DNA of 64,000 nt from Mycoplasmopsis anatis (GCF_900660655.1 NZ_LR215035.1:620001-684000); one strand, 5' to 3'; positions 1-11,294 are shown, counted from the stretch's first letter. The notes: generated by a model not told the origin, from the letters alone. Made by a program: numbers and translations.

Positions 1-518
1 AAGCAAGATAATAAATAATTTTTAGTTGTATCAAGATAAATTTTTATTTTTTTATCTGACACTAACTTAAAGATACTTTCATAAATAGTATTGCTAATTG
101 AACTAGGTATATTTCCTGATAATACAAGAATATCATCATCTTTTAAGTTATTTAACAAGTTATACAAACTATTTAAATTTTCTTGACTAATTACTGGACC
201 ATTAGCATTGATAGCACTTTCGCTATCTTTATCATTAATTTTTACGTTAATTCTTGTGATTCCATTCACTTCAACAAATTTGTGTTCTATGTTTAATTGA
301 TTTAAACTAGATTTTACAAATTCACCAACAAAACCACCAACAAATCCTAATGCAATAGATTTTGTATTTAAATTATTTAATAATATAGATACATTAATTC
401 CTTTACCACCAACTTGGTAGTTTTCTTGAACTGATCTATTAATTTCATTCTCTTTGAAATTATTTGATAATCTAACTTGATAATCTAGTGCAGGTGATAA
501 TGTAACTGTATAAATCAT
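1..518 (-). CDS. fruK: 1-phosphofructokinase, 5' part (3' end outside window)
   Basis: Seen: about 172 codons from ATG at 518 to the left edge, with a good Shine-Dalgarno (GGGAG) just upstream. The N-terminus reads MIYTVTLSPALDYQVRLSNN, and residues about 37-45 contain the GGKGINVS sugar-binding motif of PfkB-family kinases of the FruK/LacC group. The family phosphorylates fructose-1-phosphate (or tagatose-6-phosphate) with ATP in the cytoplasm to give the bisphosphate. Inference: FruK is preferred over LacC because a DeoR-type regulator diverges from it, the usual fruR-fruK arrangement. A fructose PTS gene would be expected beyond the left edge. Confidence 0.85.
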   Translation of the reverse strand, partial: MIYTVTLSPALDYQVRLSNNFKENEINRSVQENYQVGGKGINVSILLNNLNTKSIALGFVGGFVGEFVKSSLNQLNIEHKFVEVNGITRINVKINDKDSESAINANGPVISQENLNSLYNLLNNLKDDDILVLSGNIPSSISNTIYESIFKLVSDKKIKIYLDTTKNYLLSC

Positions 519-678
519 TAATTTTCTCCCTTCATTAAGAATTCTACATAATTCTACAAAATTCTTGAAAAATTAGCCAATATTTACAAAAATCTACAAA
601 AAAATGGAAATAATTTTCACATTTTAACATTTAAAAGTGTTATTTATGATATATTTTAAATATAAATAAGAGGTAAGT
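519..678. promoter_or_regulatory. Divergent fruK/deoR control region with TCTACA repeats
   Basis: The intergenic region between the kinase and the regulator holds three copies of TCTACAwA: two 10 bp apart (543-550, 553-560) and a third at 593-600, plus a related TTTACAAA at about 583. A possible -10 box for the regulator gene is TATGAT at 645-650. Position and spacing suit operator half-sites for the adjacent DeoR protein. This is an inference; no binding evidence exists. Confidence 0.4.
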
Positions 679-1422
679 ATGTTAAAAAAACAAAGACATG
701 AAATAATAATTAATGAAGTTAATTCAAAAGGTGCGGCAACGCTCAAGGAACTTTCATTATTGATGAAAGTTTCGGAATCAACCGTAAGACAGGACGTTAT
801 TGAACTTGATCAAAAAAATTTAATAAGGAGAGTTCATGGTGGGGCTTATGCTAGAGATAGTAAGACATTAAGCTTAGACATTTGATTTGAGTCAAGAGAA
901 CAACTTGAACAAGATGCGAAAATAAAAATAGCTAAAAAAGCTGCAGAATTTGTCAAAAACAAAAATTTAATTTTTATTGATGCTGGTACAACAACAAATG
1001 AATTAGCTAAAATATTGCCAAACTCCAAATTATGCGTTGTCACTAACTCATTCAGTATTGCGAATACTTTAAGAAATAAAAGTGAAATTGAGATTATTTT
1101 AATTGGTGGAAATGTTAAAAAAACAACATCAAACGTAATTGGTTCACTTGCAATTGATAACTTAAACATCTTCAATTTTGATGCTGGTTTTTTCGGTGCT
1201 AATGGTTATGATCAAAGTGTTGGCTTTACTACTCCGGAATTACAAGAATGTTTATTTAAAAAAGCTGCTTTAATTAAAAGTAAAGAAAAATTTGTTTTAC
1301 TAGATGGAAGTAAAGTGAATCTAAATTATAAGTTTAGTTTTGCTTCTAATTATGATGATTTAACTCTTATTACTAATGCTAATGAGTCTGATATTAATTT
1401 TGAAAAAACAATTTTTGTTTAA
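679..1422 (+). CDS. DeoR-family transcriptional regulator (FruR-like)
   Basis: 247 aa once TGA at 883 is read as Trp. Residues about 1-57 form the DeoR winged helix (LKELSLLMKVSESTVRQDVIEL, then RRVHGGA). The rest is the DeoRC sugar-phosphate sensor domain, with the DAGTTT, IGG and FFGANG motifs typical of the family. ATG at 679 follows a GAGG Shine-Dalgarno. Such proteins repress sugar operons until bound by the phosphorylated sugar. The divergent fruK-like gene suggests fructose-1-phosphate as ligand (inference). A shared hairpin terminator separates it from the convergent pdh operon. Confidence 0.88.
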
Positions 1423-1425
1423 TAA

Positions 1426-1455
1426 AAAATGAGTCTTTTATAATCGACTCATTTT
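1426..1455. terminator. Bidirectional hairpin terminator between deoR and pdhD
   Basis: Perfect 10-bp stem AAAATGAGTC/GACTCATTTT with a 10-nt loop. A/T tracts on both sides allow termination of both convergent transcripts. Confidence 0.8.
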
Positions 1456-1460
1456 ATTTA

Positions 1461-3629
1461 TTATTTTTTAGCGTTTTCTTTATCTAATTTAAGTGCTGCA
1501 CTACGAGCTGCTTCTCAAACAATTTCATTAAATGTTGGGTGTGGGTGAATTGTGTGTGCTAATTCATGAACAGTAACTTCTTGTTCCATTGCTAAAGCTA
1601 TTTCAGCGATATAATCTGTTGAATTTGCTCCAACAATGCTTGCACCAAGAATTTCACCAAATTCTTTATCAACAACTAATTTAACAAATCCTTCAGTTTG
1701 AACTGTTGCAATTCCTTTTCCTAAATATTCAAATAAGTATTTTGAACTGAATACATTTCTTCCGGCTTTTTTAGCTTCTTCTTCAGTCATACCAATGAAT
1801 GAAATTTCAGGAGTAATATAAATACATCCAGGTACAGCCTTACCGTGATATGTAGATTTTTCTTTATTTCCTAAAATGTGTTGAACTGCAACTAAGGCAT
1901 GTGCATAAGCAACGTGAGCTAACATGTTTTGTGCTGTTACGTCCCCAATTGCATATACACCTTTAACATTAGTTCTTTGGTGTTTGTCAACAATAACTTC
2001 ATTAATTTTTCCTAATTTGATTCCAACTTCAGCAAGTCCTTCAGAAACTGGTGCTCTACCTGTAGCTGTTAAAATTAAATCAGTTTCAACAGCAACTTCT
2101 TTAGAATCTAATGTGTAATATAATTTTCCGTTTTCAAATTTATTTGTTTGAACGTTAAATAATATTTCAACACCCATGTCTTTTAACGCTTTAGCAGCTG
2201 CTTTACCTACTTCTGCATCTGAACCAGGTAACAATCTATCTGTATTTTGTAATAATGTTACTTTTGTACCACTAAGTGAGAATACTTGAGCAAATTCAAC
2301 ACCGATAACACCTCCACCAATAATTACTAGTGATTTAGGTAATTTTTCTTTGTAGTTAATTGCTTCACGTGATGTAACGATTTTACCTTGTTCGTACCCT
2401 TCTTTAAATCCAGGAATCATGTCAAGTTTTTTAGGTCTAGAACCTGTGGCTAAAATTAAGTTTTTAGCTCTATAAACTTTACCATTAACTTCAATTTCGC
2501 GAGCTCCAACAAATTTAGCTTCAGCTTCTAAAATTTTACATTTTGAACCTAACATTAAGTTTCTAACACTTCCAGAAACTTTACTTACTACACCTTCTTT
2601 TCTAAGATGCATTTCTTTTCATGTTTTTTCTTCGTCAAATTTAATTTTGTCAAAGTTTGCAACTAATCCATATTTTGATGCTGTTTTAACTTCGTGAATC
2701 ATTTCTGTTGATTTTAATAAAGCTTTAGTTGGAATACATCCAGTGTTTAAACACACTCCACCTCAAGCTCATTTTTCAACAATTAATGTTTTTAAACCTG
2801 ATTTTCCAGCTTCTTCGGCAGCAAGATATCCACCAGGACCTGAACCTACTACGATAACATCAAATTCTTCTTCGATAGCACCGCTGTAAACTTTACCCTC
2901 TTCTAACTGAGTATCAGATTCAATTTTTTCTTCTTTTTTAACTTCAGTTGCTGGTGTAACAGTTGGTTGAGCAAAGCTTGAAAAATCAATTAAACTATTG
3001 TCAACAGTCACTTCTCCAACAACACTAGCTCCACCTTCACTGTCAGCTTTAGCTTCAGCTACTGATGCGTTATTGTGTACCTTACCATCATCAATTAAGA
3101 AAATATCTTGACCAACGTGGATTGTGTCACCTTTGTTCATCATTATTTTTTTGATTGTTCCGCTTACTGGAGAAGGGATATCTGAAGTTACTTTATCTGT
3201 TTCTACAGAGAAAAGTGAGTCTCCTTCTTTTACTGAATCACCTTCTTTGAAGAAAATTTCAGCAACAACTCCTTCGTGTAGTCCTTCACCAATATCTGCG
3301 AATTTAAATGTGTAAAATGTGTTGCTTGATGAACTTGATACTTGTGCAGCAGTTTGAGCTGGTTTTTCTTCAACTACTTCAACAGTGTCACCTGAACCAT
3401 CATCAATTAAGAAAATTTCTTGACCAACGTGGATTGTGTCGCCTTTGTTCATCATTATTTTTTTGATTGTTCCACTTACTGGAGAAGGGATATCTGAAGT
3501 AACTTTATCTGTTTCTACAGAGAAAAGTGAGTCTCCTTCTTTTACTGAATCACCTTCTTTGAAGAAAATTTCAGCAACAACTCCTTCGTGTAGTCCTTCA
3601 CCAATATCTGCAAATTTAAATTTATACAT
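1461..3629 (-). CDS. pdhD: Dihydrolipoamide dehydrogenase (E3) with two N-terminal lipoyl domains
   Basis: 722 aa when TGA is Trp. Residues about 1-78 and 105-182 are two nearly identical lipoyl domains, each with ETDKV (lipoylated Lys at about 42 and 146). They are joined by acidic, Ala/Ser-rich linkers. From about residue 255 follows the E3 flavoprotein: [20 protein letters not shown] (FAD), [20 protein letters not shown] (NAD site), YAIGDV, and HPHPTFNE with the catalytic His near the C-terminus. It reoxidises dihydrolipoamide in the pyruvate dehydrogenase complex. It is the last gene of pdhABCD, 2 nt after pdhC, with AGGAG upstream. Lipoyl domains on E3 rather than E2 are unusual among bacteria; a relocated lipoyl domain is known from Mycoplasma hyopneumoniae. 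Two almost identical copies look like a recent duplication. Confidence 0.95.
3085..3311 (-). repeat. Lipoyl-domain direct repeat, inner copy
   Basis: This stretch matches 3397-3623 at an offset of exactly 312 bp (104 codons). By eye only about six bases differ over about 227. Both copies are in frame within pdhD. The near-identity at synonymous sites implies recent duplication or ongoing gene conversion. Confidence 0.9.
3397..3623 (-). repeat. Lipoyl-domain direct repeat, N-terminal copy
   Basis: Partner of 3085-3311. It encodes the first lipoyl domain, beginning at the start of the protein. Homologous recombination between the copies would remove exactly one domain plus one linker and keep the frame. 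Confidence 0.9.
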
Positions 3630-3631
3630 TA

Positions 3632-4528
3632 TTAATATACTCCTAACACTTCTGGTTTTTCAAGTAATTCTTTAATTCTTGATGCAAAACGTCCTACTTC
3701 AGCACCATCAATTCAACGGTGATCAGCAGCAACGGTTATGTACATTACTTTTCCTGGAACGATTTGACCATTTTGGATAACTGGTTCATCAATAATAGCT
3801 CCAACTCCACAAATAGCTAATTCAGGATAGTTAATAACTGGTACTCCAAATAGTGAACCTACTGAACCGTAGTTTGTAATTGTAAAACCAGCCCCTTTCA
3901 TTTCTTGTGGTTTAATTGTTCTTTTTCTAGCAGCTGAGGCTAATCTTGAAATTTCAGAAGCAACTTCTAAAATACTCAATCTGTTAGCATCATTAATTAC
4001 AGGTACCATTAATCCAGCTTCGGTGTCAACAGCAATTCCAACATTTACTGATCCTGGGTATTCTAAAGTACTTTCTTTTTCATTATATTTAGCTGCAAAT
4101 TTAGGGAATTCTTTAAGTGCAATTGCCACTGCTTTAACAATGTATGGTAAGAATGTTAATTTTATATTTTCTTTTTCAAAAACTAAATCTTTAATTGAAG
4201 CACGTAAATCTCATAATCTAGTCATGTCAACTTTGTGAACTAAGTTTGTATATGCAACATTTTCTCATGAGTTTGTCATTGCTTTTGCAATTGCTTTTCT
4301 CATTGGTGAAACAGGTTCAGAGTGAGCTTCAAAAGTTGGTTTGATTGGTGTAACTGGAGCTGCTTGAGTAGTTGATGCTTGAGATGGAGCAACAACTGGA
4401 GTAGCTTTAAAGTTTTTAATATCTTCTACTAAGATTCTTCCACCAATTCCAGTACCTTTAACATCTTCGATTTTAATACCCATTTTAGCAGCAAGAGCTC
4501 TCGCAATAGGTGTTGATTTAACAGTCAT
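3632..4528 (-). CDS. pdhC: Pyruvate dehydrogenase E2, dihydrolipoamide acetyltransferase without lipoyl domain
   Basis: 298 aa. Residues about 1-40 are directly the peripheral subunit-binding domain (STPIARALAAKMGIKIEDVKGTG type), then an Ala/Pro/Thr linker, then the acyltransferase core (about 70-298). The core ends in the catalytic ADHRWIDG motif, whose Trp is TGA. The start is firm: ATG at 4528 with AGGAGG 5 nt upstream, 16 nt after pdhB, leaving no room for a missing lipoyl domain. Usual E2 proteins are 400 or more residues with one to three lipoyl domains. Here the swinging arm must come from PdhD. The enzyme transfers the acetyl group to CoA and forms the core of the complex. Confidence 0.93.
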
Positions 4529-4544
4529 ATTTTCCTCCTACTCT

Positions 4545-5543
4545 CTAAAATTTGAATGTCATTAATTCATTAACTTTTTCAATAATCTTATCTTCATTGA
4601 TTGCGTAGAATCCTTCTCCTTTAGCAAGAGGAACAGTAATATCATATCCTGTAACTCTTGCCATAGGAGCTTTAAGGAATTCAAATGCTTTTTCATTTAC
4701 AGTAGCCATAATTTCAGCCGAAACTGAGAATGACTTAACAGCTTCATGAACAACTAATAAACGACCTGTTTTCTTAACTGAGTTAATAACAGTTTCTTTA
4801 TCTCATGGTTTAATTGTTCTTAAATCTATAAGTTCAATTGAGTATCCCGCTTTTTGCTCATTTAATTTTTTAATAGCACTTAAACAATCGTGAACTTGTG
4901 CTCCATAAGTAACAACCGTAAGATCATTACCAGGAATTAAAACGTTAGCTTTACCAATTTCCACTTCGTACATTCCGGCAGGAATTTCTTGTTTACCTGC
5001 ACGGTAAATTTTCTTAGGTTCTAAGAAAACAACTGGATCTGGATCGTTAATTGCAGCTAATAATAATCCTTTTGTATCGTAAGGAAAGGCTGGCATAACC
5101 ACTTTAACACCAGGTACATGTGCATAAATAGCTTCAAGAGCTTCAGAGTGGTGTTCAAGTGCTCTAATTCCTCCACCCATAGGCATTCTAATTACCATTG
5201 GACATGTAAATCTTCCTCTTGAACGGTTTCTAATTCTGGCAGCTTGTGTAAAAATTTGTTGCATTGCTGGATATGAAAATCCTTGGAATTGAATTTCTCC
5301 AATTGGCTTCATTCCTGTAAGAGCTGCACCAAACGCAACTCCGGCAATGGCAGCTTCAGAGATAGGTGTATCAAACACTCTTTTATCACCGTATTTCTTT
5401 TGAAGTCCTTCAGTTGCTCTGAAAACTCCACCTTCAAATCCTGCATCTTCACCAAAAACAACAACATTAGGATCGTTTTCCATAGCAAGATCCATAGCTT
5501 GAGTCAATGCTTGAATATTATTTAATATTAATTTATCTGCCAT
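4545..5543 (-). CDS. pdhB: Pyruvate dehydrogenase E1 component beta subunit
   Basis: 332 aa, the normal length for the family. It begins MADKLILNNIQALTQAMDLA and shows VFGEDAGFEGGVFRATEGL, DTPISEAAIAGVAFGAAL and MPMGGGIRALEHHSEALEA, hallmarks of E1-beta. With PdhA it forms the thiamine-pyrophosphate-dependent tetramer that decarboxylates pyruvate and reductively acetylates the lipoyl arm. ATG at 5543 lies 3 nt after the pdhA stop and is preceded by AGGAGG, indicating tight coupling. Confidence 0.96.
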
Positions 5544-5545
5544 GA

Positions 5546-6664
5546 TTATTTTCCTCCTTTATTGCTTCAAAATTTAATAGCTTCTTCTTTTTGTTCTTTA
5601 AGATCAGGTGTTAAAGTAGCATATGTATAGTCAAAAATATCATTTATATCTGTGTTTACAATTTTAAGGTGTTCTTCATATGTTGCTTTAACTTTAGTAA
5701 GTGATTCTTCTCAAATTTGTTCTCTTTGTTCATCTGTAAGAACTTTTATATCTTTCAGATATTTTTCAAAACGGTGCATTGGTTCCCATTTTTCTTGTTC
5801 TTTTTCTTGTTCTTCAGTTCTGTAAATTCTTGGGTTATCTGAAGTTGTATGAGGACCTTGTCTTCATGTAACAAATTCTACAATTACTGGTTTAGATTCA
5901 TTTTTAGCATAATCAATCGCATCTTTAATAACTTCATAACTTGCTAAAAAGTCATTTCCATCTACACGAACTCCAGCACATCCAAAAGCATGTGCTTTAC
6001 CAGAAATAGTTGGAGAGATAGTTTCTAAGTGGTTAGGAGTAGAAATAGCTCATTGGTTGTTGTTTACACAGAATACAGCTGGTCATTCTTGAACAGCGGC
6101 AAAGTTAACACCTTCAGCAAATTCTCCTTCAGTTGTTCCACCATTACCAATGAATGTAACAGCTGCACCACCAGTTTTTTGGTGTTTTAATCCATAAGCC
6201 ACACCAGCACAGTGTGAAATTTGACTAGCTATAACAATATTTACTGGAACTACATTACTGTCAGTTGGAGTTTTAGCTCCATTTTCATTACCATTTCAGT
6301 ATAACATTTGATTTAAGACAGGAACTCCCAATGCTAACATAGCAGCATTTGAACGGAAAGCTGGTAAGAATCAATCTTTTTTCTTATCCATCGCAAAAGC
6401 TGTAGCTACTTGTAAGGCTTCTTCACCAAGGTTAGGAGCAAAAGTTAGCATACGTCCTTGTCTTTGTAATTGAAGCATGTATAGGTCTTGTTGTCTTGAT
6501 AAAACCATTCATTTATATGCTTCTAGTAATCTCTCGGGCGATAATTCAGGTTTGAATTTTTTGTCAATAAGATTACCATCAATATCTAGATGACGAACCA
6601 TAACATTCGGATCGTCCATAACGTTGATTTTTCCATCAACAACTACATATTTATAGTTTTTCAT
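5546..6664 (-). CDS. pdhA: Pyruvate dehydrogenase E1 component alpha subunit
   Basis: 372 aa with several TGA-encoded Trp codons. Central motifs are FIGNGGTTEGEFAEGVNFAA and CVNNNQWAIS, the thiamine-pyrophosphate binding GxG...NN signature, and RHLDIDGNL, QGRMLTFAPNLGEE and WRQGPHTTSDNP. It is the first gene of the operon. The start at 6664 is preceded by GGAAGGGTAAT. In glucose- or lactate-using mycoplasmas the complex feeds acetyl-CoA to Pta/AckA for ATP synthesis. A D-lactate dehydrogenase-like gene at 58.2 kb could act at the same branch point. Confidence 0.95.
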
Positions 6665-6839
6665 ATTACCCTTCCATCTAAAATATTAGTAATTTTGGTT
6701 CTATACGATATTAATTTATATATAAAACATTTATATTATAAGACATTTAAATTACATAAATTTTATAATCAAGTTATAAAAATCATAATATGGAAACAAA
6801 TCCACCAACAATAAAAAAATACCACATTTATAGGTACTT
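6665..6839 (-). promoter_or_regulatory. Spacer upstream of pdhA with a candidate -10 box
   Basis: Very AT-rich spacer of 175 bp between the uvrC stop and pdhA. On the minus strand TATAAT lies at 6735-6740, about 70 nt upstream of pdhA. No convincing -35 box or long palindrome is visible. No gene is seen here. Confidence 0.4.
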
Positions 6840-8561
6840 TTAATTTTTAGATTTAATTTGTTGTATTGATAGTGCAACTTTTTGTGGAACAATTTTGCAT
6901 AATTCTTCAAAAGATGCATTATATATATTTGAATATGTTCCAAAGTGTTCTAATAATTTCTTTTCAATTGCTGGTCCAACACCTTTTATCTTAGAGATCT
7001 TCCCTTCAAGAGTGGAAGTTAAATGTCGTTTTCTAAAGTGAGTTTTAGCAAAACGATCTACTTCTGTTTGAATGTATCTTAAGAAATTAAGTAAATTATT
7101 TGAAAATTTATTTATATGGATATAGTTAGTATCTATTATTTCTTTAGTTTCATGTTTTGAATTTTTAACTAGTGAAATAATATTATATTTATTAATACCT
7201 AACTCCTGTAAAGCTCGTTTAGATTCATAAAGTTGCTCTTCAGCTCCATCAATAACTATTAAATCAGTTTCATAATTAAATGATACTTGCCCAAAATATC
7301 TTTTTACGCTTAAATACATATATTGAATATCAGCTTTACGATCAGTATTTGAAAGGTAATTACTATGATTAAATTTTTTGTAATTCGCTTTAATGGATTG
7401 AATTCCATTGAAATAAACAACTGCTCCAACAGGTTCAAAATTTTGAAGAGTTGAATTATCGAAAATTATTAAATTTTGAATTTTGGGTAAATTCAAAAGC
7501 TTTTTTAACTCAAAAAAGGCCTGTAAATGTTTGACTTCGCGAGAGTTATCAACTTTTAAGACATTGTCTTTAATGTTTATTTCATTTTGTGATTCACAAA
7601 GCTCTTGAATTTCTTTAAGAATACCTTTTTTTGGAAATTTCACATTAAAAAATAACATTAGATTACTAATGAACTCTTCATCTTTAGAGTTAAAAATTGC
7701 CAGTTCACAAAGTTCATGATTATTATAAAATTGTTCAAAGTAATTTTGCAAATCGCTTTCAACTGATGTTATTATTTCAACGACATCAAATTCCTTGTTT
7801 AATAAAATTCCGTATCTATAAAACAGAACAGTTAGATAAATTTTATTATCTATGATCTTAAATGCAAAGACATCGATATTTTTTTGACTTTCAAGTTCAA
7901 CAACTTGTGAATCTCTCATCTTATTTAAGGTATTAATAGCACTTTTATAATCATTTGCCAATTCAAAGTTTCAAATTTCTGCAGCTTGATGCATCATATT
8001 TGTTAATTGGTTAATAAACTTAGAGTTTTTCAGATTCAATACACTTTTAGCTTCAGTAAATCTAGTTACTCAAAAACTATGATTTTTATTTTTAATAGGA
8101 AGTCCATTTTCATATAAAAATTCTCGTTCCATTATTTTTACTAAATTAGAAGCATTTAATCCTGAAGGAAATGGCCCAAAATAGAATAATGAATCATCTT
8201 TTAATTTAAGCAAGTTTCTTTCTAGTTTAAACTTCAGTTTATCTTCAACTCAAATTTTTAAATATGGATAGCGCTTATCATCAATTAAAAGAATATTAAA
8301 TGGTGGATGATACTTTTCAATTAGATTCTTCTCAAGAATTAATGCTTCTTGCTCTGTTTTAGTTAGAAACACTTCAAAATCATCTATATTTTCCACTAAG
8401 GTATTAGTTTTATATGAATTTAATCTACCTTCAAAATATTGTTTCATTCTACTCTTAAGTCTCTTTGCTTTACCGACATACAAAACATTTCCAGCATAAT
8501 CTTTTCAGATATATACACCAGGTTGATTCACTAAGTTATTTATTCTTTGCTCAATATTCAT
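6840..8561 (-). CDS. uvrC: Excinuclease ABC subunit C
   Basis: 573 aa with TGA as Trp. The N-terminus has the GIY-YIG endonuclease core (PGVYIWKD...LYVGKAKRLKSRMKQYF). The middle region has the RNase H-like nuclease fold of the C-terminal half (DLIVIDGAEEQL). The C-terminus has a helix-hairpin-helix (GKISKIKGVGPAIEKKLLEHFG). It makes the dual incision in nucleotide excision repair with UvrA and UvrB, which are not in this window. The gene diverges from secA across a 54-bp promoter spacer. Confidence 0.94.
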
Positions 8562-8615
8562 TTTAATCCTTAGCTAAATTATAGTAAATTAAATAATATA
8601 AGGTAAAATATAACT

Positions 8616-11126
8616 ATGAAAAAATTCAAAGAAATTTTTAAATCTAGCGAAATGCGTCTTGCTGAAAGAAATTTAGTTCAAATTAATAAGCTCGAACCTG
8701 AGATTTCAAAATTAACTGATCAAGAATTGCAACAAAAGACAAATGAATTCAAAGCTAGACTTCAAAATGGTGAAACTACTGAAGATTTACGAGTAGAAGT
8801 TTTTGCAGTTTGTCGTGAGGCTACTAAGAGAATTTTAGGTAAGCGCCCATATGATGTTCAAATGCTTGGTGGGATTCTTTTAGATCTTGGTTCAGTTGCT
8901 GAAATGAAAACAGGTGAAGGTAAAACTATTACTTCTATTGCACCTGTATATTTAAATGCACTTGAAGGCAAGGGAGCAATAGTTTCTACTGTAAATGAGT
9001 ACCTTTCTGAGCGTGATGCTCAAGAAATGGGACAAGTGTTTAATTTTTTAGGACTAAGTGTTGGACTTAACAAAGCACAAATGTCCCCAGAGAATAAGCG
9101 TGCTGCATATGCCGCAGATATAACTTATTCAGTGCATGCTGAAATGGGATTTGACTATTTAAGAGACAATATGGTCTCAAATATGTCAGAGAAAGTTCAA
9201 CGTGGATTACATTTCTGTTTAATTGATGAGGTTGACTCAATTTTAATCGACGAAGCTAAAACACCTTTAATCATCTCTGGTGGTGAAGGAGAAGATACCC
9301 AACTTTATTTTGCAGCTGATCAATTTGTTAGAATTCTTAATGAAGATGATTATGTAATTGATGATGAATCCAAAGCTATAAATCTAACTAACTCAGGAAT
9401 TGAAAAAGCTAATAAATTCTACAAAATTAACTCACTTTATGACATTGAAAATAGTGAGATTGTACATAGAATTGCTAATTCACTTAGAGCTCACAAAATT
9501 ATGAAAAATAATGTTGAATATATCGTAAGAGATGGAAAAATTGAATTAGTTGATGCTTTTACTGGTCGTATTATGGATGGTCGTAGTTATTCAGAAGGAC
9601 TTCAACAGGCTCTCCAAGCTAAGGAAATGGTTGAAATTGAGCCAGAAACTAAGACTTTAGCGACAATTACTTATCAAAACTTCTTCCGTATGTTTGATAA
9701 GCTTTGTGGAATGACTGGAACTGGAAAAACTGAAGAACAAGAATTTATTGACATTTATAACATGCGTGTTAATGTTGTCCCAACTAACTTACCAATAGCA
9801 CGTATAGATGAACCTGATGCGATTTATGCAACTGCCAGTGCTAAATGAAAAGCAGTTGTTGAAAAAATTGAAGAATTGTACAAAAAGAAACAACCTGTTC
9901 TAGTTGGAACAGCACAAATTGAAGACTCTGAAATCGTTCATGAAATGTTAAGTAAAAAAGGAATTCCGCACCAAGTCCTTAATGCTAAACAAAATGCTGC
10001 TGAAGCTGAAATTATCGCTAAAGCTGGTGAAGTTGGTGCAGTTACAATCGCTACAAATATGGCAGGTCGTGGAACTGATATTAAACTTGCTAAAGAAGCG
10101 CTTGAGCTTGGTGGGCTTTATGTATTAGGAACAGATAAAGCTGAAGCAAGAAGAATAGATAATCAGCTTAAAGGTCGTTCAGGACGTCAAGGTGATGTTG
10201 GAACAAGCAAATTTTTCCTCTCTCTTGAAGATCAATTAATGAAACGCTTTAGTAGCTATGAAAGTTTCCAAGAAGCATATCGAAACTCTGGTGATAAAGA
10301 AATAACAAATAAAAATCTTAACTTTGGTTTTAATCACGCTCAAAAGAAAATTGAAGGATTTAACTATGATTCGCGTAAATCTGTGTTAAATTATGATGAT
10401 GTTATTCGTCAACAACGTGATTTAATCTACTCTCAGAGGGATCTAATATTACTTACTGAAGATGCGTCCTTTATTGTTGAAAGAATGATTAAATTTAGTA
10501 TTAAATCAATCACTAATAATGAAGAATATAAGCTACACAATGGAAGTTTTGATTATCAAAGCTTAGTTAATTTCTTAAATAAAAATATTGGCGAAGTTAT
10601 TAAATATCAATTCTCGCTAGATGAAGTTAAAATGATACATGAACAAGATCTTCCTGAGTACATTTCTAAAAAAATCATTGAACTTTATGAGATCTGAAAA
10701 GAAAATGCACAGATTAATTATGACGCCGAACACATAAACGAGCAGTTACGTCATATAATCCTTAAAATCCTAGATGATAAATGACAAAATCATATTAACA
10801 TAATGGATAAACTTCGTTCAAATACAAACTTAGTTCAATACGCACAAAAAAATCCATATCAAACCTATACTGAAGAAGGAACTAGAAAATTTGAGGCAAT
10901 GCTTGAAAATATAGCATATGATGTGATGCTTTCAGTGTTTAGAAGTTCAATCGGTAGAAAAACTAATATTACAAAAGAGATGAAAAGCGATCCAATTTTC
11001 ATTCAACTCTCAAGAACTTATACATTTATCCCTACATTAACATATGAAGAAAATGAACAACAGTTAATTGAATTATATAAAACAGTTAAGAGAAGAATTG
11101 AAGAATTAGAAAAGCCAAAGGAATAA
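8616..11126 (+). CDS. secA: Preprotein translocase ATPase SecA
   Basis: 836 aa; TGA codons at 9846, 10695 and 10782 are Trp. Visible motifs are Walker A MKTGEGKT, the DEVDSILIDEAKTPLIISG helicase box, TYQNFFRMFDKLCGMTGTG, NMAGRGTDIKL and RIDNQLKGRSGRQGD. The C-terminus lacks the Cys-rich SecB/zinc tail found in many bacteria and ends in a Lys/Glu-rich helix. SecA drives export of the lipoproteins and membrane proteins encoded elsewhere in the window. The Shine-Dalgarno is weak (AAGG about 12 nt upstream). A terminator overlaps the last codons. Confidence 0.97.
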
Positions 11127-11143
11127 AAAATCTTTGGTTTTTT
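11112..11143 (+). terminator. secA terminator
   Basis: Stem CCAAAG (11115-11120)/CTTTGG (11132-11137), extendable by G-U and A-U pairs, followed by a T tract. The 5' arm lies within the last secA codons. Confidence 0.65.
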
Positions 11144-11169
11144 ATGACTTTATTTACAAAAAATTGATT

Positions 11170-11196
11170 TTGAAAAATTAGCTTTTCCTATATAAT
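11170..11196 (+). promoter_or_regulatory. rplK-rplA promoter
   Basis: Consensus -10 TATAAT at 11191-11196 with a possible -35 TTGAAA at 11170-11175 (15-nt spacer). It sits about 100 nt upstream of rplK, leaving room for the structured leader. Confidence 0.55.
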
Positions 11197-11238
11197 AAAT
11201 AAGCATTTAATATGTTAATATTAATTCGCCTCTAGCTA

Positions 11239-11273
11239 GTGGGAGATTTATTAAAGAAGATCGCTAGTACCAC
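11239..11273 (+). promoter_or_regulatory. Candidate L1-binding autoregulatory leader of rplK-rplA
   Basis: The leader RNA can fold with an outer stem GTGG/CCAC (11239-11242 with 11270-11273). Next is an asymmetric internal loop (2 nt against 7 nt), then an inner stem GATTT/AGATC (11245-11249 with 11258-11262). Two helices around an asymmetric loop with a GTGGGAG sequence resemble the L1 site of 23S rRNA and of L11-L1 mRNA leaders. L1 classically represses its own operon by binding such a mimic. The match is by eye. Confidence 0.55.
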
Positions 11274-11294
11274 ATATATCGAAAGGATACAAAT

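Noticed and set aside
3124-3675. Two plus-strand reading frames (3124-3315 and 3436-3675) with identical N-terminal sequence, looking like a duplicated small protein
   Set aside because: They are antisense shadows of the duplicated lipoyl domains in pdhD and owe their identity to that duplication.
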